DNA from: Bradyrhizobium aeschynomenes
GTDB lineage: Bacteria > Pseudomonadota > Alphaproteobacteria > Rhizobiales > Xanthobacteraceae
Reading direction: 5' to 3'
DNA: 64,000 bases
Assembly (NCBI RefSeq): GCF_013178945.1
Contig: NZ_JABFDM010000001.1
Span: 558,001-622,000 of the forward strand
Shown here: positions 34,640 to 44,255 of the stretch, piece by piece
Layout of the letters: each line of letters starts with the position of its first letter
How positions within the stretch are numbered: position 1 is the first letter of the stretch
Made by a program: the position numbers and the translations under genes
Notes under the pieces: model-generated
What the model saw: the letters and a program-made list of their open reading frames with translations, nothing else
What the model was told of the DNA's origin: nothing
Database searches by the model: none

Positions 34640-35422
34640 TCATTCGTGTCGCCAGACCTTCACGGCTGAGATCACCAAGATGGCGGCGAGACCCGGCAGC
34701 AGAACTGCATTTGGTACGATACCGAGGAGCAAGCCGCCAGCGAACGTGCCAATCACTGATCCTGCGGCCATAGCAAGCATGAACGGCCAATTGGCGTGCA
34801 GCACTGCAAAACTCTGGTCGCGGCTGTAGCGTGCAAAGCCCACCAGGATTGTCGGAAGGCTCACTGCGAGCGAAAGACTGCCGGCCAGCTTCACGTCGGC
34901 AGCGAACATCAGGATGAGCGTCGGGATAAGAAACTCGCCTCCGGCCACGCCGAGTAGTGACGCCACGACGCCAATAACGAAGCCTGCGACGACGCCCGCG
35001 ACAACCAAGTACACGCCGGTCAGAGGCGGTACGCTTCCTGCTTCGGTATCGTGCGCGAGCAGCAGCACGCCAGCTATCACGACAAGCAATGCGGCAATGA
35101 TCTTGTAGAGCGTCTCTGATTTGAGGCGCGTCGCCCAAGCAGCGCCCGCATATGCGCCAACAAGGCTACCCGCAAGCAAGTTGACGATGATGGGCCAGTG
35201 CGCGCCAATTTCGTCAAAAGGCACGGTGCGAGCCCGGAATGGCAGTGCGGTCGCCACCACGACCAAGCTCGTCGCCTTGTTCAGGATCACGGCTTCAAGA
35301 CCGCGAAATTTGAACAGGCTGATGAGCAGAGGCAGCCGAAATTCTGCGCCACCAAGGCCGATAAGACCGCCCAATGTACCAATGGCGACGCCGGTGCCGA
35401 AAGCGGCAGGGTTGCTTCTCAT
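34640..35422 (-). CDS. TauE/SafE-family (DUF81) membrane exporter
   Basis: 260 residues from ATG 35422 (the frame is open farther upstream but without a good start). About eight helices in two related halves, each with a Gly-rich loop: GTGVAIGTLGGLIGLGGAEFRLP and GFVIGVVASLLGVAGGEFLIPTLI. These duplicated GG(A)EF/GGEF signatures are characteristic of the family, which moves small anions such as sulfite or sulfonates. Substrate uncertain; no sulfur-metabolism gene is beside it. Confidence 0.85.
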   Translation of the reverse strand: MRSNPAAFGTGVAIGTLGGLIGLGGAEFRLPLLISLFKFRGLEAVILNKATSLVVVATALPFRARTVPFDEIGAHWPIIVNLLAGSLVGAYAGAAWATRLKSETLYKIIAALLVVIAGVLLLAHDTEAGSVPPLTGVYLVVAGVVAGFVIGVVASLLGVAGGEFLIPTLILMFAADVKLAGSLSLAVSLPTILVGFARYSRDQSFAVLHANWPFMLAMAAGSVIGTFAGGLLLGIVPNAVLLPGLAAILVISAVKVWRHE

Positions 35423-35931
35423 AGGATCACGATAGATGAGGCGCAAAACTGCGCCAACGATACTTGCCCGTGATCCGTCACGGCGGAGAGTTTCACACCT
35501 GCTTACGGCAGGGCGTGGGGCCAGCACAAATCCTAGCCCAGGATTTCGGCCAATCACAAGCCGCGAATGTCAGCTTCGGGTCGGGAGCGGCCGATCGGTC
35601 CCGCGACCGCTTGCGTCCGGCCGAGGCCCAGAAGCCGGCATTGCCCCGCAGGCCAGAAGGTCCACTTCGGATCACGAGCCGCCGCGCCGAAGAGGTTGGC
35701 ATCGCGGCGGCGGCGTCCCAGAGAGCTGCCGATTTGTGCATGGTGCGAGTCGATGCAGTCGGACAAAAGCGCGCTGCGCGCTCCACCAGTTTCATTTTCG
35801 GCCGACGGCAGATGCGATGCAGCCTGCCCGTGCGGCCGATCAAAAATCTCCGTGCCGAAAGGCTGGATCCCTCGGCCGGCGCGATGCGCCGACCTTCTCC
35901 CAACGAGGCGAGCTGAAACGAGACTGCGGAT
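35423..35931. other. Gap with no convincing gene
   Basis: The 509-base stretch has only overlapping short open frames that disagree with each other, Arg-rich and without ribosome sites. It may be a remnant of a mobile or repeated sequence. I see no hairpin or operator of note. Confidence 0.4.
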
Positions 35932-37179
35932 CTAGGCCGGCTTGCCCTGACCGTGGAACAGCCGGCCCTTCTCGGTGATCAGCACGATCACCAGCGCGGT
36001 CGCCGTGCACGCAAGGAAGCCGGTCGCGAACGGCAGCGGCGTGCCGTCGAAGGCCTGGCCGACGACGGCGCCGGCGGCCATGCCGAGCAGGGTCGTGATC
36101 GAGCCGTACAGCGAGGAGGCGGTGCCGGCATTGGCGCGTTGCGGCTCCATCGCGAGCGCAGTGAAGTTCGCGAACATCAGGCCGAACGAGAACATCATGC
36201 CCGCCGACAGGGTCATGAACAGCCAGAGCGGCAGCAGGCCCAGCATCGCAGCGCTGAAACAGACCAGCGCGATGACGACGGCGCCGACCAACGCGCCATG
36301 CGAGATCATGCGCATGCCGAGCCGGCCGACCAGACGAGCGTTGAGAAAGCCGGCGATCGCGATGGTCACCGCGATGGCCGCAAAGGCCAGCGGGAAATAG
36401 TGACCGAGCCCGTAGAATCCGGTGAACAGCTGCTGCGACGACAGCACGTAGCCGAGCACGGCGCCGAAAATGCCGCTGGCGGCGAGCGCATAGCCGAGCG
36501 TCTGCCGGTTGGTCAGCGTGGCACGGAAGGCGTCGCTGATCGCGGCGACCGAGAACGGCTTGCGTTCGTTCTCCGGCAGCGTCTCAGGCAGCCGGAAGAT
36601 GGTCCACAGCAGCGCGACGATGCCGTACACGGTCAGCACGACGAAGATTCCGCGCCACTGCGTCAGCAGCATCACCGCCTGGCCGAAGGCCGGCGCAACC
36701 ACGGGAATGGCGATGAACACCATCATGGCCAGCGACACCACGCTCGCCATGCGGCGGCCGGCGTAGCAGTCGCGCACGATCGAGGTCGCGATCACGCGCG
36801 TCGCAGCCGTGCCGAGCCCTTCCAGCGCGCGCGCCAGCAGCAGCGTCTCGAACGAAGGCGCGGCGATCGCCAGCAGGCTGGCGATCACGTACAGCACCAT
36901 GCCGCCGACCAGCACCGGGCGGCGGCCGAAGCTGTCCGACAGCGGCCCGATCGCGAACTGGCCGAAGCCGAAGCCGATCACGAACGCCGACAGCACCATC
37001 TGCACGCGGTTGGCGCTGCCGATATGGAAGGCCGAGCCGATGTCCGGCAGCGCCGGCAGCATCATGTCCATGGCGAGCGGGTTGAGCGCCATGATCGCCG
37101 CGATCACGATCACGAACTCGGTGAAGGCCATCGGCTGGTGGCGGACGATTTCGATGGTGTCGGCACTGGTATCAGCCAA
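35932..37179 (-). CDS. Bcr/CflA-family MFS drug exporter
   Basis: 415 residues from TTG 37179 (GGAAGG lies 8 bases upstream); ATG 37131 is the alternative. Twelve helices. MFS signatures: after TM1, NPLAMDMMLPALPDIGSAF; the loop 2-3 motif GPLSDSFGRRPVLVGG; and the motif C region around VVAPAFGQAVM. It should export small drugs using the proton gradient at the inner membrane. Stands alone, divergent from the NIF3-like gene 205 bases away. Confidence 0.88.
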   Translation of the reverse strand: MADTSADTIEIVRHQPMAFTEFVIVIAAIMALNPLAMDMMLPALPDIGSAFHIGSANRVQMVLSAFVIGFGFGQFAIGPLSDSFGRRPVLVGGMVLYVIASLLAIAAPSFETLLLARALEGLGTAATRVIATSIVRDCYAGRRMASVVSLAMMVFIAIPVVAPAFGQAVMLLTQWRGIFVVLTVYGIVALLWTIFRLPETLPENERKPFSVAAISDAFRATLTNRQTLGYALAASGIFGAVLGYVLSSQQLFTGFYGLGHYFPLAFAAIAVTIAIAGFLNARLVGRLGMRMISHGALVGAVVIALVCFSAAMLGLLPLWLFMTLSAGMMFSFGLMFANFTALAMEPQRANAGTASSLYGSITTLLGMAAGAVVGQAFDGTPLPFATGFLACTATALVIVLITEKGRLFHGQGKPA

Positions 37180-37384
37180 GGCGCGGGCCTTCCATGATGT
37201 CGGTCGAGCGGGGGAATAGCGTCGAGCATAGGTATCGGATTTGCTGCGACGCACAAGGCGCGTTTCGGAATGGCTGGTCAACGGCCCGGCTGGCGCGATT
37301 GTGACCGCGCGTGAGCTGGTGAAAATTGCGCCATTCCCACGGCGATGGTAACGCGCGTGTGATCGACTGGCGGATCGCACGCGC

Positions 37385-37705
37385 ATGAAGACCTACAAGA
37401 TCGTCGTCTATGTCCCAGCAGCGAATGGAGAGGCCGTGCGCCGCGCCATGGGCGAGGCCGGTGCCGGGCGCATCGGCAACTACGATTACTGTTCGTTTAC
37501 CATGACCGGCACCGGCCGCTTCCGGCCGCTCGCCGGCGCCAATCCGACCATCGGTGCAGTCGGCCGGCTCGAGACCGTCGCGGAGGAGCGCATCGAGACC
37601 GTGTGTGCCGAGGACCGGCTGCGGCCGGCACTCGCGGCGATCCGTGCCGCGCACCCGTACGAGGAGCCGGCGATCGACGTCTATCCGATCGAGCCGGTGG
37701 AATAG
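37385..37705 (+). CDS. NIF3-like (YqfO C-terminal type) small protein
   Basis: 106 residues. The fold is that of the ~100-residue domain also inserted in Nif3 proteins: YKIVVYVPAANGEAVRRAMGEAGAGRIGNYDYCSF, then TGRFRPLAGANPTIGAVGRLETVAEERIETVC and AAIRAAHPYEEPAIDVYPIE. Function is unclear; CutA/PII-like ferredoxin fold. It ends one base before the CAP-domain gene, so they form an operon. No signal peptide. Confidence 0.85.
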   Translation: MKTYKIVVYVPAANGEAVRRAMGEAGAGRIGNYDYCSFTMTGTGRFRPLAGANPTIGAVGRLETVAEERIETVCAEDRLRPALAAIRAAHPYEEPAIDVYPIEPVE

Positions 37706-37706
37706 C

Positions 37707-38312
37707 ATGCCCGCCCTTCGCCTCGTTGCTGCGACGCTGGTCGCCTCGCTGATGGCCCTGTCGCCTCCTGCGGCGGTGGCCCAGGACAGCGCGCCCGCCG
37801 AGCAGATCTCGGCCTTCCGCCTGAAGCACGGCGAGGGCCGGGTCACCCGCGATGCCACGCTCGACCGCATCGCGATGGAGCAGGCGCGGGCGATGGCCGA
37901 CAAGGACGACCTCAGCCATGAGGTGCTCGGTCCCTTCACCCGGCGCGTCGCATCGTCCAAGGCCGGCCGCGCCGCCGAGAACATCGCCTATGGCTACGAC
38001 AATTTCGACAAGACGCTCGGGCAGTGGATCAACTCGGCCGGCCATCGCAAGAACCTCTTGCTGCCCAAGGCGACCAAGGTCGGCATTGGCAGCGCGAAGA
38101 ACGCCAGCGGCAAGCGCACCTATTGGGCGATGGTGATCGCCGGCGACTACGATGCCGACAAGCCGAAGGGCAATCCGAAGAGCAAGGGCAAGCCGGTCGT
38201 GGCGCAGGCCAAATCCGAAACGAAAGCTGCGACGCGCTGGGGCGCCAAGCCGCCGGCGTCCCCGTCAAAGCAGTGTCATCTCAACATCAAGGTGATCGGC
38301 CTTTGCATCTGA
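37707..38312 (+). CDS. CAP/SCP-domain secreted protein
   Basis: 201 residues, signal peptide about 1-25 (VASLMALSPPAAVA). The CAP domain shows SAFRLKHGEGRVTRDATLDRIAMEQARAMADKDDLSHE, the AAENIAYGYDNFDKTLGQWINSAGHRKNLL core, and the strand KRTYWAMVIAG. His in SHE and in SAGHRKN may form the cavity usual for CAP proteins. A Lys-rich tail with two cysteines follows. Bacterial CAP proteins have poorly known roles. Operon with the NIF3-like gene; the ATG is one base after its stop. Confidence 0.88.
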   Translation: MPALRLVAATLVASLMALSPPAAVAQDSAPAEQISAFRLKHGEGRVTRDATLDRIAMEQARAMADKDDLSHEVLGPFTRRVASSKAGRAAENIAYGYDNFDKTLGQWINSAGHRKNLLLPKATKVGIGSAKNASGKRTYWAMVIAGDYDADKPKGNPKSKGKPVVAQAKSETKAATRWGAKPPASPSKQCHLNIKVIGLCI

Positions 38313-38322
38313 CGCTCTGGTC

Positions 38323-39048
38323 TCAGCGCAGCTGCCTATTCAGGTGCAGAAAGCCGGGATCGAACTCGCCGATTGCGCAGAGACCCTGCCAGTTTGAGAT
38401 CGTCAGCATGCCGCTGCGGAAATCGACGGCGCGGCTGGCGCGCAGCTCGACCAGCGTGCGGTTGACGGTGGCGATCGCCATGCCCAGCGCTTCGCCGAGC
38501 TGGACCAGGCTGACCGGCAGCCGCAGCTGCTCGTCACGGACGAGCCCCAGCGCGCGGGCGCGATAGAACAGCTCGCAGAACAGATGCGCCATGCGCGCCG
38601 GCTTGCTGCGCGCGCTGTTGTTGGTGATCGCCTCGCGGAAGATCGCCGCATCGATCAGGGTCTCGCGCCAGATCGCAAAGCCCAGGGCCGGGCGCCTAGT
38701 GATGGCCCGCGTCAGCTCCTTGTGCGCAACGCCGGCGACGACGGCCGGGCCGATCGCGCAGACGGCGTGGTCCATGCGGTCCAGGAACAGCGCCTGCGCG
38801 TCCGGCCAGTCGCCCGGCATGTGGAAGGAGAGATATTGCCGCTGGCCCCCTGACAGCAGATGATAGCGCGCCACCCAGCCGGACATCACCACGACCGATA
38901 GATTCGGCTCGTCACCTTGCCGGATGAGGTCCTCATGGTCCGCCAGCTCGCGCTGGGCAAAGCTGAAATTCCTCACCTCGGCGATGTCGTCGGCCGACAG
39001 GCGGGAATGCTCCTTGAGCTTGTTGACGACGATCTTGTCGGCTTCCAT
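38323..39048 (-). CDS. Crp/Fnr-family transcriptional regulator
   Basis: 241 residues. Cyclic-nucleotide-binding-like beta barrel (about 30-135: RQGDEPNLSVVVMSGWVARYHLLSGGQRQYLSFHMPGDW), then a dimer helix, then a winged HTH (LVQLGEALGMAIATVNRTLVELRASRAVDF). There is no CxxC-rich iron-sulfur N-terminus, and the cAMP-binding residues are not obvious, so the effector is unknown. ATG 39048 with no strong ribosome site. Convergent with the CAP gene and divergent from the small gene at 39179. Confidence 0.88.
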   Translation of the reverse strand: MEADKIVVNKLKEHSRLSADDIAEVRNFSFAQRELADHEDLIRQGDEPNLSVVVMSGWVARYHLLSGGQRQYLSFHMPGDWPDAQALFLDRMDHAVCAIGPAVVAGVAHKELTRAITRRPALGFAIWRETLIDAAIFREAITNNSARSKPARMAHLFCELFYRARALGLVRDEQLRLPVSLVQLGEALGMAIATVNRTLVELRASRAVDFRSGMLTISNWQGLCAIGEFDPGFLHLNRQLR

Positions 39049-39178
39049 GGAAAATCGGGCCCGTTGATCCTCTCGCGTATCAAATGAGATGGTGCGGCTC
39101 GCAGTTCCTACTAAAGTAGATATTGGGTATCAGGAGATGCGGAAGCGAGTTGCCGGTCGCCGCATCGGGAGAACTGCC

Positions 39179-39406
39179 GTGCCCCACATCGCGTTCCTCT
39201 ACCGGCTCCGCCGCCTGTTCGGCGGTTCGGGTCCACATATCGAGACCATCGCGGCGGCGCTGACCGAGGGACGCCTCAAGCAGCCCGCGCATCCGATGTC
39301 GGATCAGGAGCTGTCGCGCGCGATCCGCGAATTCCAGAGCCTGCCGCCGACCGAGGACAGCCTGAAGAAGCTCGCGCGGCGGCTCGGCGACGTCGGCCAC
39401 GACTAG
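39179..39406 (+). CDS. Small hypothetical protein
   Basis: About 75 residues, start GTG 39179 with GGGAGAA five bases before; the frame is open from 39089 but those ATGs have poor spacing. Reads HIAFLYRLRRLFGGSG then HIETIAAALTEGRLKQPAHPMSDQELSRAIREFQSLPPTEDSLKKLARRLGD. Basic, helical, no signal peptide. Unknown function. Confidence 0.6.
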   Translation: MPHIAFLYRLRRLFGGSGPHIETIAAALTEGRLKQPAHPMSDQELSRAIREFQSLPPTEDSLKKLARRLGDVGHD

Positions 39407-39480
39407 ACCGGCTTCCGATCCGGTGTTTCCCCGGAGGAACCCGGCTTGGCAACGCCGTTCGACTCGCGCATCAATGGGGG

Positions 39481-40044
39481 ATGCTCGAGCTTCTCACCCG
39501 CCACTGGGTTGCCGCTGCCGGTTTCATGGCCGCAGCGTTGCTGGTGCTGGTGCCGCTCCTGGCGGCCGATTGGCCGCTCGCGCTGTTGCTGATCTTCCTG
39601 CATTCGCCGGGCTATATGATCCACCAGGTCGAGGAGCACACCGGAGATCGCTTCCGCAGCTTCGTCAACACCGTGATGTTCGGCGGCCGCGAGGCGCTGA
39701 CCACGGTCGACGTGCTCTGGGTCAATTGCGGCGCGGTCTGGGGCATCGATCTGATCGCGCTTTACGTGGCGTGGATCGCCGGCCCCGCCTGGGCGCTGGT
39801 TGCACCCTATCTGATGCTGGTCAACGCGCTCGGCCATATCGGCCCGGCGCTGCGCTTCCGCAGCTACAATCCCGGCCTCGTCACCGGCATCGTCCTGTTC
39901 ATTCCGCTCGGCCTCGTCACCGTGCTGACGATTCCCGCGACAGCGGCGCAGCATGCGCTCGGCTTCGGCCTGTCGCTGCTGCTGCACATCATCATCGCGG
40001 CCAACGCCATCCGGCGTGCGTCGCATGCGCCCGCTGCGGCCTGA
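39481..40044 (+). CDS. HXXEE-domain membrane protein
   Basis: 187 residues with about five to six helices. The diagnostic motif is HQVEEH in SPGYMIHQVEEHTGDRF, with a second conserved region NALGHIGPALRFRSYNPG containing another His. It matches the HXXEE family, whose function is unknown though metal binding is plausible. ATG 39481 is taken as start after a short upstream gap. Confidence 0.8.
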   Translation: MLELLTRHWVAAAGFMAAALLVLVPLLAADWPLALLLIFLHSPGYMIHQVEEHTGDRFRSFVNTVMFGGREALTTVDVLWVNCGAVWGIDLIALYVAWIAGPAWALVAPYLMLVNALGHIGPALRFRSYNPGLVTGIVLFIPLGLVTVLTIPATAAQHALGFGLSLLLHIIIAANAIRRASHAPAAA

Positions 40045-40053
40045 GCGACGGAT

Positions 40054-41220
40054 CTATTCGCCGGGCACGAGCTGGACGGTCGGCTGCGGCGCCCGCCGCC
40101 GCAGCCTGCGCCGCGACAGGTAGAGCAGCACGCCCGTCACGGCGAACAGCGGCATCAGCGCGGCGGCGAGCATGAAGAGAAGCTGGCCCGGCCAGCCGAG
40201 GATGCTGCCGCGATGGATGTCGAGAATGCGTGCGAGCACGCGTTCGCCGAATGTCCCGTCGGCGTAGCGCTCGGCCGTGGTCAACCGCCCCGTCGTCCCA
40301 TCGATGCGGAATTCGTCGCGGCGTCCGTCGTGACCCTCGCTCGGCCAGGTGCGTACGCGCACCATCGTGCCGGCGCCGGCGGGCAGGGTGAGCTGCATCA
40401 CGGCGAAGCGATCTCCGACCTGGTCGCGCAGCGTGGCCCACACCAGATCGAGCGCCAACGGCTTGGCTTGGGTGTCCGCCTCGCTCCGGCCGCGCGCCGC
40501 TTTGCCCGGCATCGGCGTTGCCGCCGGCGCGAGCAGCCATGTCAGCCCGTCCTTGTACCACGCATAGGAATAGGACAGGCCGGTCAGCGCCATGATCAGA
40601 TAGACCGGCAGCACCCACGTGCCGACGACGCTGTGCAGCGAGCGATGCAGGCCGCGGCCGCCGAGGCCGAACTGCGGCTTCAGCCACGCCTTCGCGCTTG
40701 TGGCGCGGCGGGGCCAGCGCAGCACGACGCCGGTGATCAGCAGCACCACGAGCCCAAGCGCCGCCGCGCCGGTGATTTGGCGGCCCGCGCCATTGCCGTC
40801 GCCGGGCAGCAGCAGCCAGCGATGAAGGCGGCGCACGGTTGCGAAGAACTCTTCGCCGCGGGGCTCACCGAGCACGCGGCCATCATAGGGATCGACCAGC
40901 AGAGAGGAGGGGCGGCCGCCGTCGGTGTTGCGCGCGAAGCGGACGCGGACCGCCGCCGCCGGATCGCGCGACAGCGTGATCGCCGAGACCTTGCCGATGT
41001 CCGGATCCGCCTGCAGCCGCGCGATGAGCGCGGCGGGGGCGAGCGGTGCCTCTGCGCGCGGCGCGACATGGGCCAGCGCGGCGTTGAGGCCGGCCTGGAT
41101 CTCGTCCTCGAAGCTCATGATGGCGCCCGTGAGGCCGATCAGGCTGAGGATCAACGCCGCCGTCAGTCCCACGATGGAGTGGAGTTGCAGCAGCGCCGGC
41201 TTGATGCGCAATGCCGTCAT
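40054..41220 (-). CDS. PepSY-associated membrane protein (siderophore reductase-like)
   Basis: 388 residues with about four to five helices: one at the N-terminus (LHSIVGLTAALILSLIGLTGAIMS), then a PepSY-like periplasmic domain, LRRLHRWLLLPGDGNG with conserved His for heme/iron, two central helices, a second PepSY unit, and a final helix and Arg-rich tail. Start ATG 41220 lies 14 bases after the TonB-receptor stop. In this arrangement the protein is thought to help iron or ferri-siderophore reduction or handling in the inner membrane. Exact reaction unproven. Confidence 0.85.
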   Translation of the reverse strand: MTALRIKPALLQLHSIVGLTAALILSLIGLTGAIMSFEDEIQAGLNAALAHVAPRAEAPLAPAALIARLQADPDIGKVSAITLSRDPAAAVRVRFARNTDGGRPSSLLVDPYDGRVLGEPRGEEFFATVRRLHRWLLLPGDGNGAGRQITGAAALGLVVLLITGVVLRWPRRATSAKAWLKPQFGLGGRGLHRSLHSVVGTWVLPVYLIMALTGLSYSYAWYKDGLTWLLAPAATPMPGKAARGRSEADTQAKPLALDLVWATLRDQVGDRFAVMQLTLPAGAGTMVRVRTWPSEGHDGRRDEFRIDGTTGRLTTAERYADGTFGERVLARILDIHRGSILGWPGQLLFMLAAALMPLFAVTGVLLYLSRRRLRRRAPQPTVQLVPGE

Positions 41221-41234
41221 GCGGCGCCTCTCGT

Positions 41235-43538
41235 CTAGAACTTCACCGTCGCTGACAGCGACACCCGCCGTGCATCGCCGAGTGCGACGTTCAGCGCGCT
41301 CACCGCCGAGGGATAGTAGACGTTGTCGAACAGGTTCTTGACGTTGAGCTGGTAGATCACCGGCAGGTTCTGATGCCTGGTCTCGTAGGTCGCAAAGATG
41401 TCGGCGACGACGTAGGACGGCAGCACGAAGCTGTTGGCGGCGTCACCGGCGCGGTCGCCGACATAACGCGCGCCGCCGCCGAGCCGGAGCTTGCCAGGCA
41501 CCGCAGTGCCGAAATCGTAGACCAGATACAGCGAGGCGGTGTTGAGCGCGACGTTCTGCAGACGCTTGCCGCGATAGGTCGGATCATCGGTGACCCGTGC
41601 GTCGGTGTAGCCGTAGCTGCCGATCATGCTCCAGGCGTCCGAGAGCTTGCCGGTGATGTCGACCTCGGCGCCGCGCGAGCGTACCTTGCCGGCGGTGGTG
41701 TATTCCACGACGTTGCTGGCGTTGGTCTGCGACACCAGCACGTTGCTCTTGTCGATGTCGTAGATCGCGACGGTGCCGGACAGCCGCTTGTCGAGATCGA
41801 ACTTGAAGCCGGTCTCCCAGGCCTTGCCTTGCTCCGGCGCGATGTTGGAGCCGAGCACGACGCCGCCGGTGAGCGGGGCGATGGTCGAGTTCGGCTTCAG
41901 CGACTGCGTGTAGCTGGCATAGAGCGAGAATTGCTCGTTCAGCTTGAGGATGGCGCCGCCGAGCGGCAGCACCTTGTCGGCGGCGACGTCGGTGTTGGCC
42001 TTGAACGGCCGGCCGCGGCCGGCGATCTGCTCGTAGTCCATGTAGCGGACGCCGCCGACCAGCGCGAATCTGTCGGTGAGATGCAGCGTGTCCTGCAGGA
42101 ACAGCGAGTAGGTGCCGAGCTTGTCGGTCTGGTCGCTGTCGGTCGCCGAGATCGTCGTGCCCGGCTGGATCAGGCCGTAGACCGGATTGTAGACGTTGAA
42201 AGCAAGCGAGGCCGGGACCGTCTGGCGGATCAGGTCCTGGCGATAGATCGTGCGATATTGCGCGTCGCCGCCGAACAGCACCTCGTTGCGCATCCCGCCG
42301 ATCCAGAAGCCGCCCTGCACGTAGGAGGTGCCGTAGCTCACCCGGCTGAGCGAGCCCCAGGTGCCGTCATTGCTGCGGGTCTCCATGCCGTTCGCATCGA
42401 TCTTGGTGATGCGCAGCTGGTTGGCGCTGAAGCTTTCGGTGTTGTAGCTGTAGGCCGCGTTGAGCTTCCAGTCCTCGTTGAGCTTCTGCTCGACCGAGGC
42501 CTGCACCAGGTCGGATTGTCCCCACATGTTGTTGAACGGCTCGTCGAGCCGCCGCGTCGCTGGGATCGCCAGCGGCGCACCGTTGACGAAGGCGGTGCCG
42601 CGGTCGAACGGGGTGATGAACTCGCGGTGCTCGTAGTTGAGCTGGACGGTCGTCGTGTCGCCGTACCAGGCGAGCGACGGCGCCACCAGCATCTCGCGAT
42701 GGCGGCCGAAATTGCGCCAGTAGTCCTCGCTGACGCCGTAGCCGATGAAGCGATAGGCGAGGCCGCCATCGCCGATCGGGCCGGTGATGTCGAGCATGCC
42801 GTCGGCGCCGGTCCTGTTGTTGGCATAGGCCGAGCCGAGCAGCGTCACCGAGCCGTGCTGATACAGCTCCGGCCGCTTGCCGATGGTGTTGACGATGCCG
42901 CCGGGGTCCATGATGCCGTACAGCAGCGAGGCCGGCCCCTTCAGCACCTCGACGCTCTCCACTGCCGCATTGAGGCTGCGGCCCTGCACCAGCGGCATGC
43001 CGTTGCGCATGATCGAGCCGTCGCGGTTGTCGCCGAAGCCGCGACGCATCACGGCGTCCTGGGTGCCGGCCAGCGTGTTGGCCTGGGTGACGCCGCTGAT
43101 ATTGGCGAGCGCATCGTCGATGTTGCGCGGCAGCTGATCCTTGATCACCTGCTCGGGCACGATGTTGACGGATTGTGCGCTGTCGAGCGGCGAGGCGCCG
43201 GAGCGCAGGGTCGTCGCGCTCGGCATTGCGCGATAATTGAGCTTGGCGGCATTCAGCGCCGCGGCTTCCGCGGCGACGCGCTCCGCGCGTGTCGGCATCG
43301 CCGGTGGCTGCACGGCGCGACGTTGCGGCGTGGCCCGTGCCTGGCGCTGCGGCCCGCTGACAGCGGTCGCAGGCTTGCGCTTCGCTGCCGGCGCGTCGAC
43401 CGTCACCGGCGGCAGCGTGGCCTGGGCATTTGCGGGAGAGGCGCAGACGAGGTCTGCGGTCAGGGCACTCACGAGCGCGATCGCGCCATACATGCCGGTT
43501 CGCGCGCGATCCGCGCGCGGGCCGTTATCGTCCGTCAT
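41235..43538 (-). CDS. TonB-dependent siderophore receptor
   Basis: 767 residues. The signal peptide is long and begins charged (GMYGAIALVSALTADLVCASPANAQA), followed by a Lys/Arg/Ala-rich linker. The plug shows TTLRSGASPLDSAQSVNIVPEQVIKDQLPRNIDDALANISGVTQAN, MRRGFGDNRDGSIMRNGMPLVQGR and VEVLKGPASLLYGIMDPGGIVN, the FhuA/FpvA-like signature. The barrel ends with the typical aromatic tail VSLSATVKF. Ligand class is ferric siderophores; specific one unknown. Forms an operon with the PepSY gene. I looked for a Fur or Irr site upstream and saw none clearly. Confidence 0.9.
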   Translation of the reverse strand: MTDDNGPRADRARTGMYGAIALVSALTADLVCASPANAQATLPPVTVDAPAAKRKPATAVSGPQRQARATPQRRAVQPPAMPTRAERVAAEAAALNAAKLNYRAMPSATTLRSGASPLDSAQSVNIVPEQVIKDQLPRNIDDALANISGVTQANTLAGTQDAVMRRGFGDNRDGSIMRNGMPLVQGRSLNAAVESVEVLKGPASLLYGIMDPGGIVNTIGKRPELYQHGSVTLLGSAYANNRTGADGMLDITGPIGDGGLAYRFIGYGVSEDYWRNFGRHREMLVAPSLAWYGDTTTVQLNYEHREFITPFDRGTAFVNGAPLAIPATRRLDEPFNNMWGQSDLVQASVEQKLNEDWKLNAAYSYNTESFSANQLRITKIDANGMETRSNDGTWGSLSRVSYGTSYVQGGFWIGGMRNEVLFGGDAQYRTIYRQDLIRQTVPASLAFNVYNPVYGLIQPGTTISATDSDQTDKLGTYSLFLQDTLHLTDRFALVGGVRYMDYEQIAGRGRPFKANTDVAADKVLPLGGAILKLNEQFSLYASYTQSLKPNSTIAPLTGGVVLGSNIAPEQGKAWETGFKFDLDKRLSGTVAIYDIDKSNVLVSQTNASNVVEYTTAGKVRSRGAEVDITGKLSDAWSMIGSYGYTDARVTDDPTYRGKRLQNVALNTASLYLVYDFGTAVPGKLRLGGGARYVGDRAGDAANSFVLPSYVVADIFATYETRHQNLPVIYQLNVKNLFDNVYYPSAVSALNVALGDARRVSLSATVKF

Positions 43539-43838
43539 CGTTCACTGCACTTCCAACGTCGTGCCGTCCGAGGTGGCGGCGCTTGACGTGAGGTCTAGCA
43601 ACGCGATGCAGCAATGAACACGGCGCACGTACTTGAATCGCTCTAAGTCATTGGGTGTTTCGTTGTTGGAATTGAATCGAACCTGCGCACTACGCGGCGT
43701 CTTTGCGGCATCGTGCGCCTCGTGATCATCGCACGCTGCATGATCGTGCAACTGCCCGGCCGACGCACAAGCGACGGCGCTCCATCCGTTCGCCGGATGG
43801 AGCGGCCCGTTTCATTTTTCGGAACTACGCGCGCGATC

Positions 43839-44150
43839 TCAACGCTTCGGAGCCATCGTTCCCGAATGCGGGCTCATCGTGCCCGTGGTGCCGTTGCTCA
43901 TCCCGTCGCTCATGCCGGTGGCGCTGCCGCTTCGGCCGCCCGTCGCAGAGGTGTCGGTGCCGGTCGTCGAGCGGCCCGTGTTGGCACCGGTGGTGCCGGT
44001 CTCGGTCGAATGGCCCATGCCGGGGCTGGTCGCGGTGCCCGAGCCGCCGGTGCCGGTGTTGGCGCCGGCACCGCTGCTGCTCTGAGCGAGGGCGAGTGAG
44101 CTCGTCAGCGCGAATGCGGCGGCGAGAGCGAGCGTGGTCGTTGTCTTCAT
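43839..44150 (-). CDS. Small exported Gly/Ser/Thr-rich protein
   Basis: 103 residues, signal peptide about 1-22 (LALAAAFALTSSLALA). The mature part is low complexity: repeats of TGTTGANTGRSTTG-like units and MSDGMSNGTTGTMSPHSG, ending MAPKR. It is likely intrinsically disordered and exported. Function unknown. Confidence 0.7.
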   Translation of the reverse strand: MKTTTTLALAAAFALTSSLALAQSSSGAGANTGTGGSGTATSPGMGHSTETGTTGANTGRSTTGTDTSATGGRSGSATGMSDGMSNGTTGTMSPHSGTMAPKR

Positions 44151-44255
44151 GATGAAATCCTCTGTCTGCGTGTATCAAGAGCCAACGGGCCGGCGTCGCC
44201 GCCGTTCCCGCCTTCGTCGTGCGCGCTGCGCCGTGTCGGCTGGCCGCCGTGACGC

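Noticed and set aside
35464..35916. Overlapping open frames on both strands in the gap after TauE/SafE
   Set aside because: Conflicting frames, Arg-rich, without start sites or recognisable domains.
39064..39083. TTGAT...ATCAA palindrome in the Crp/Fnr divergent gap as an FNR site
   Set aside because: Spacer is 10 bases instead of 4, so it does not match the FNR/FixK consensus.
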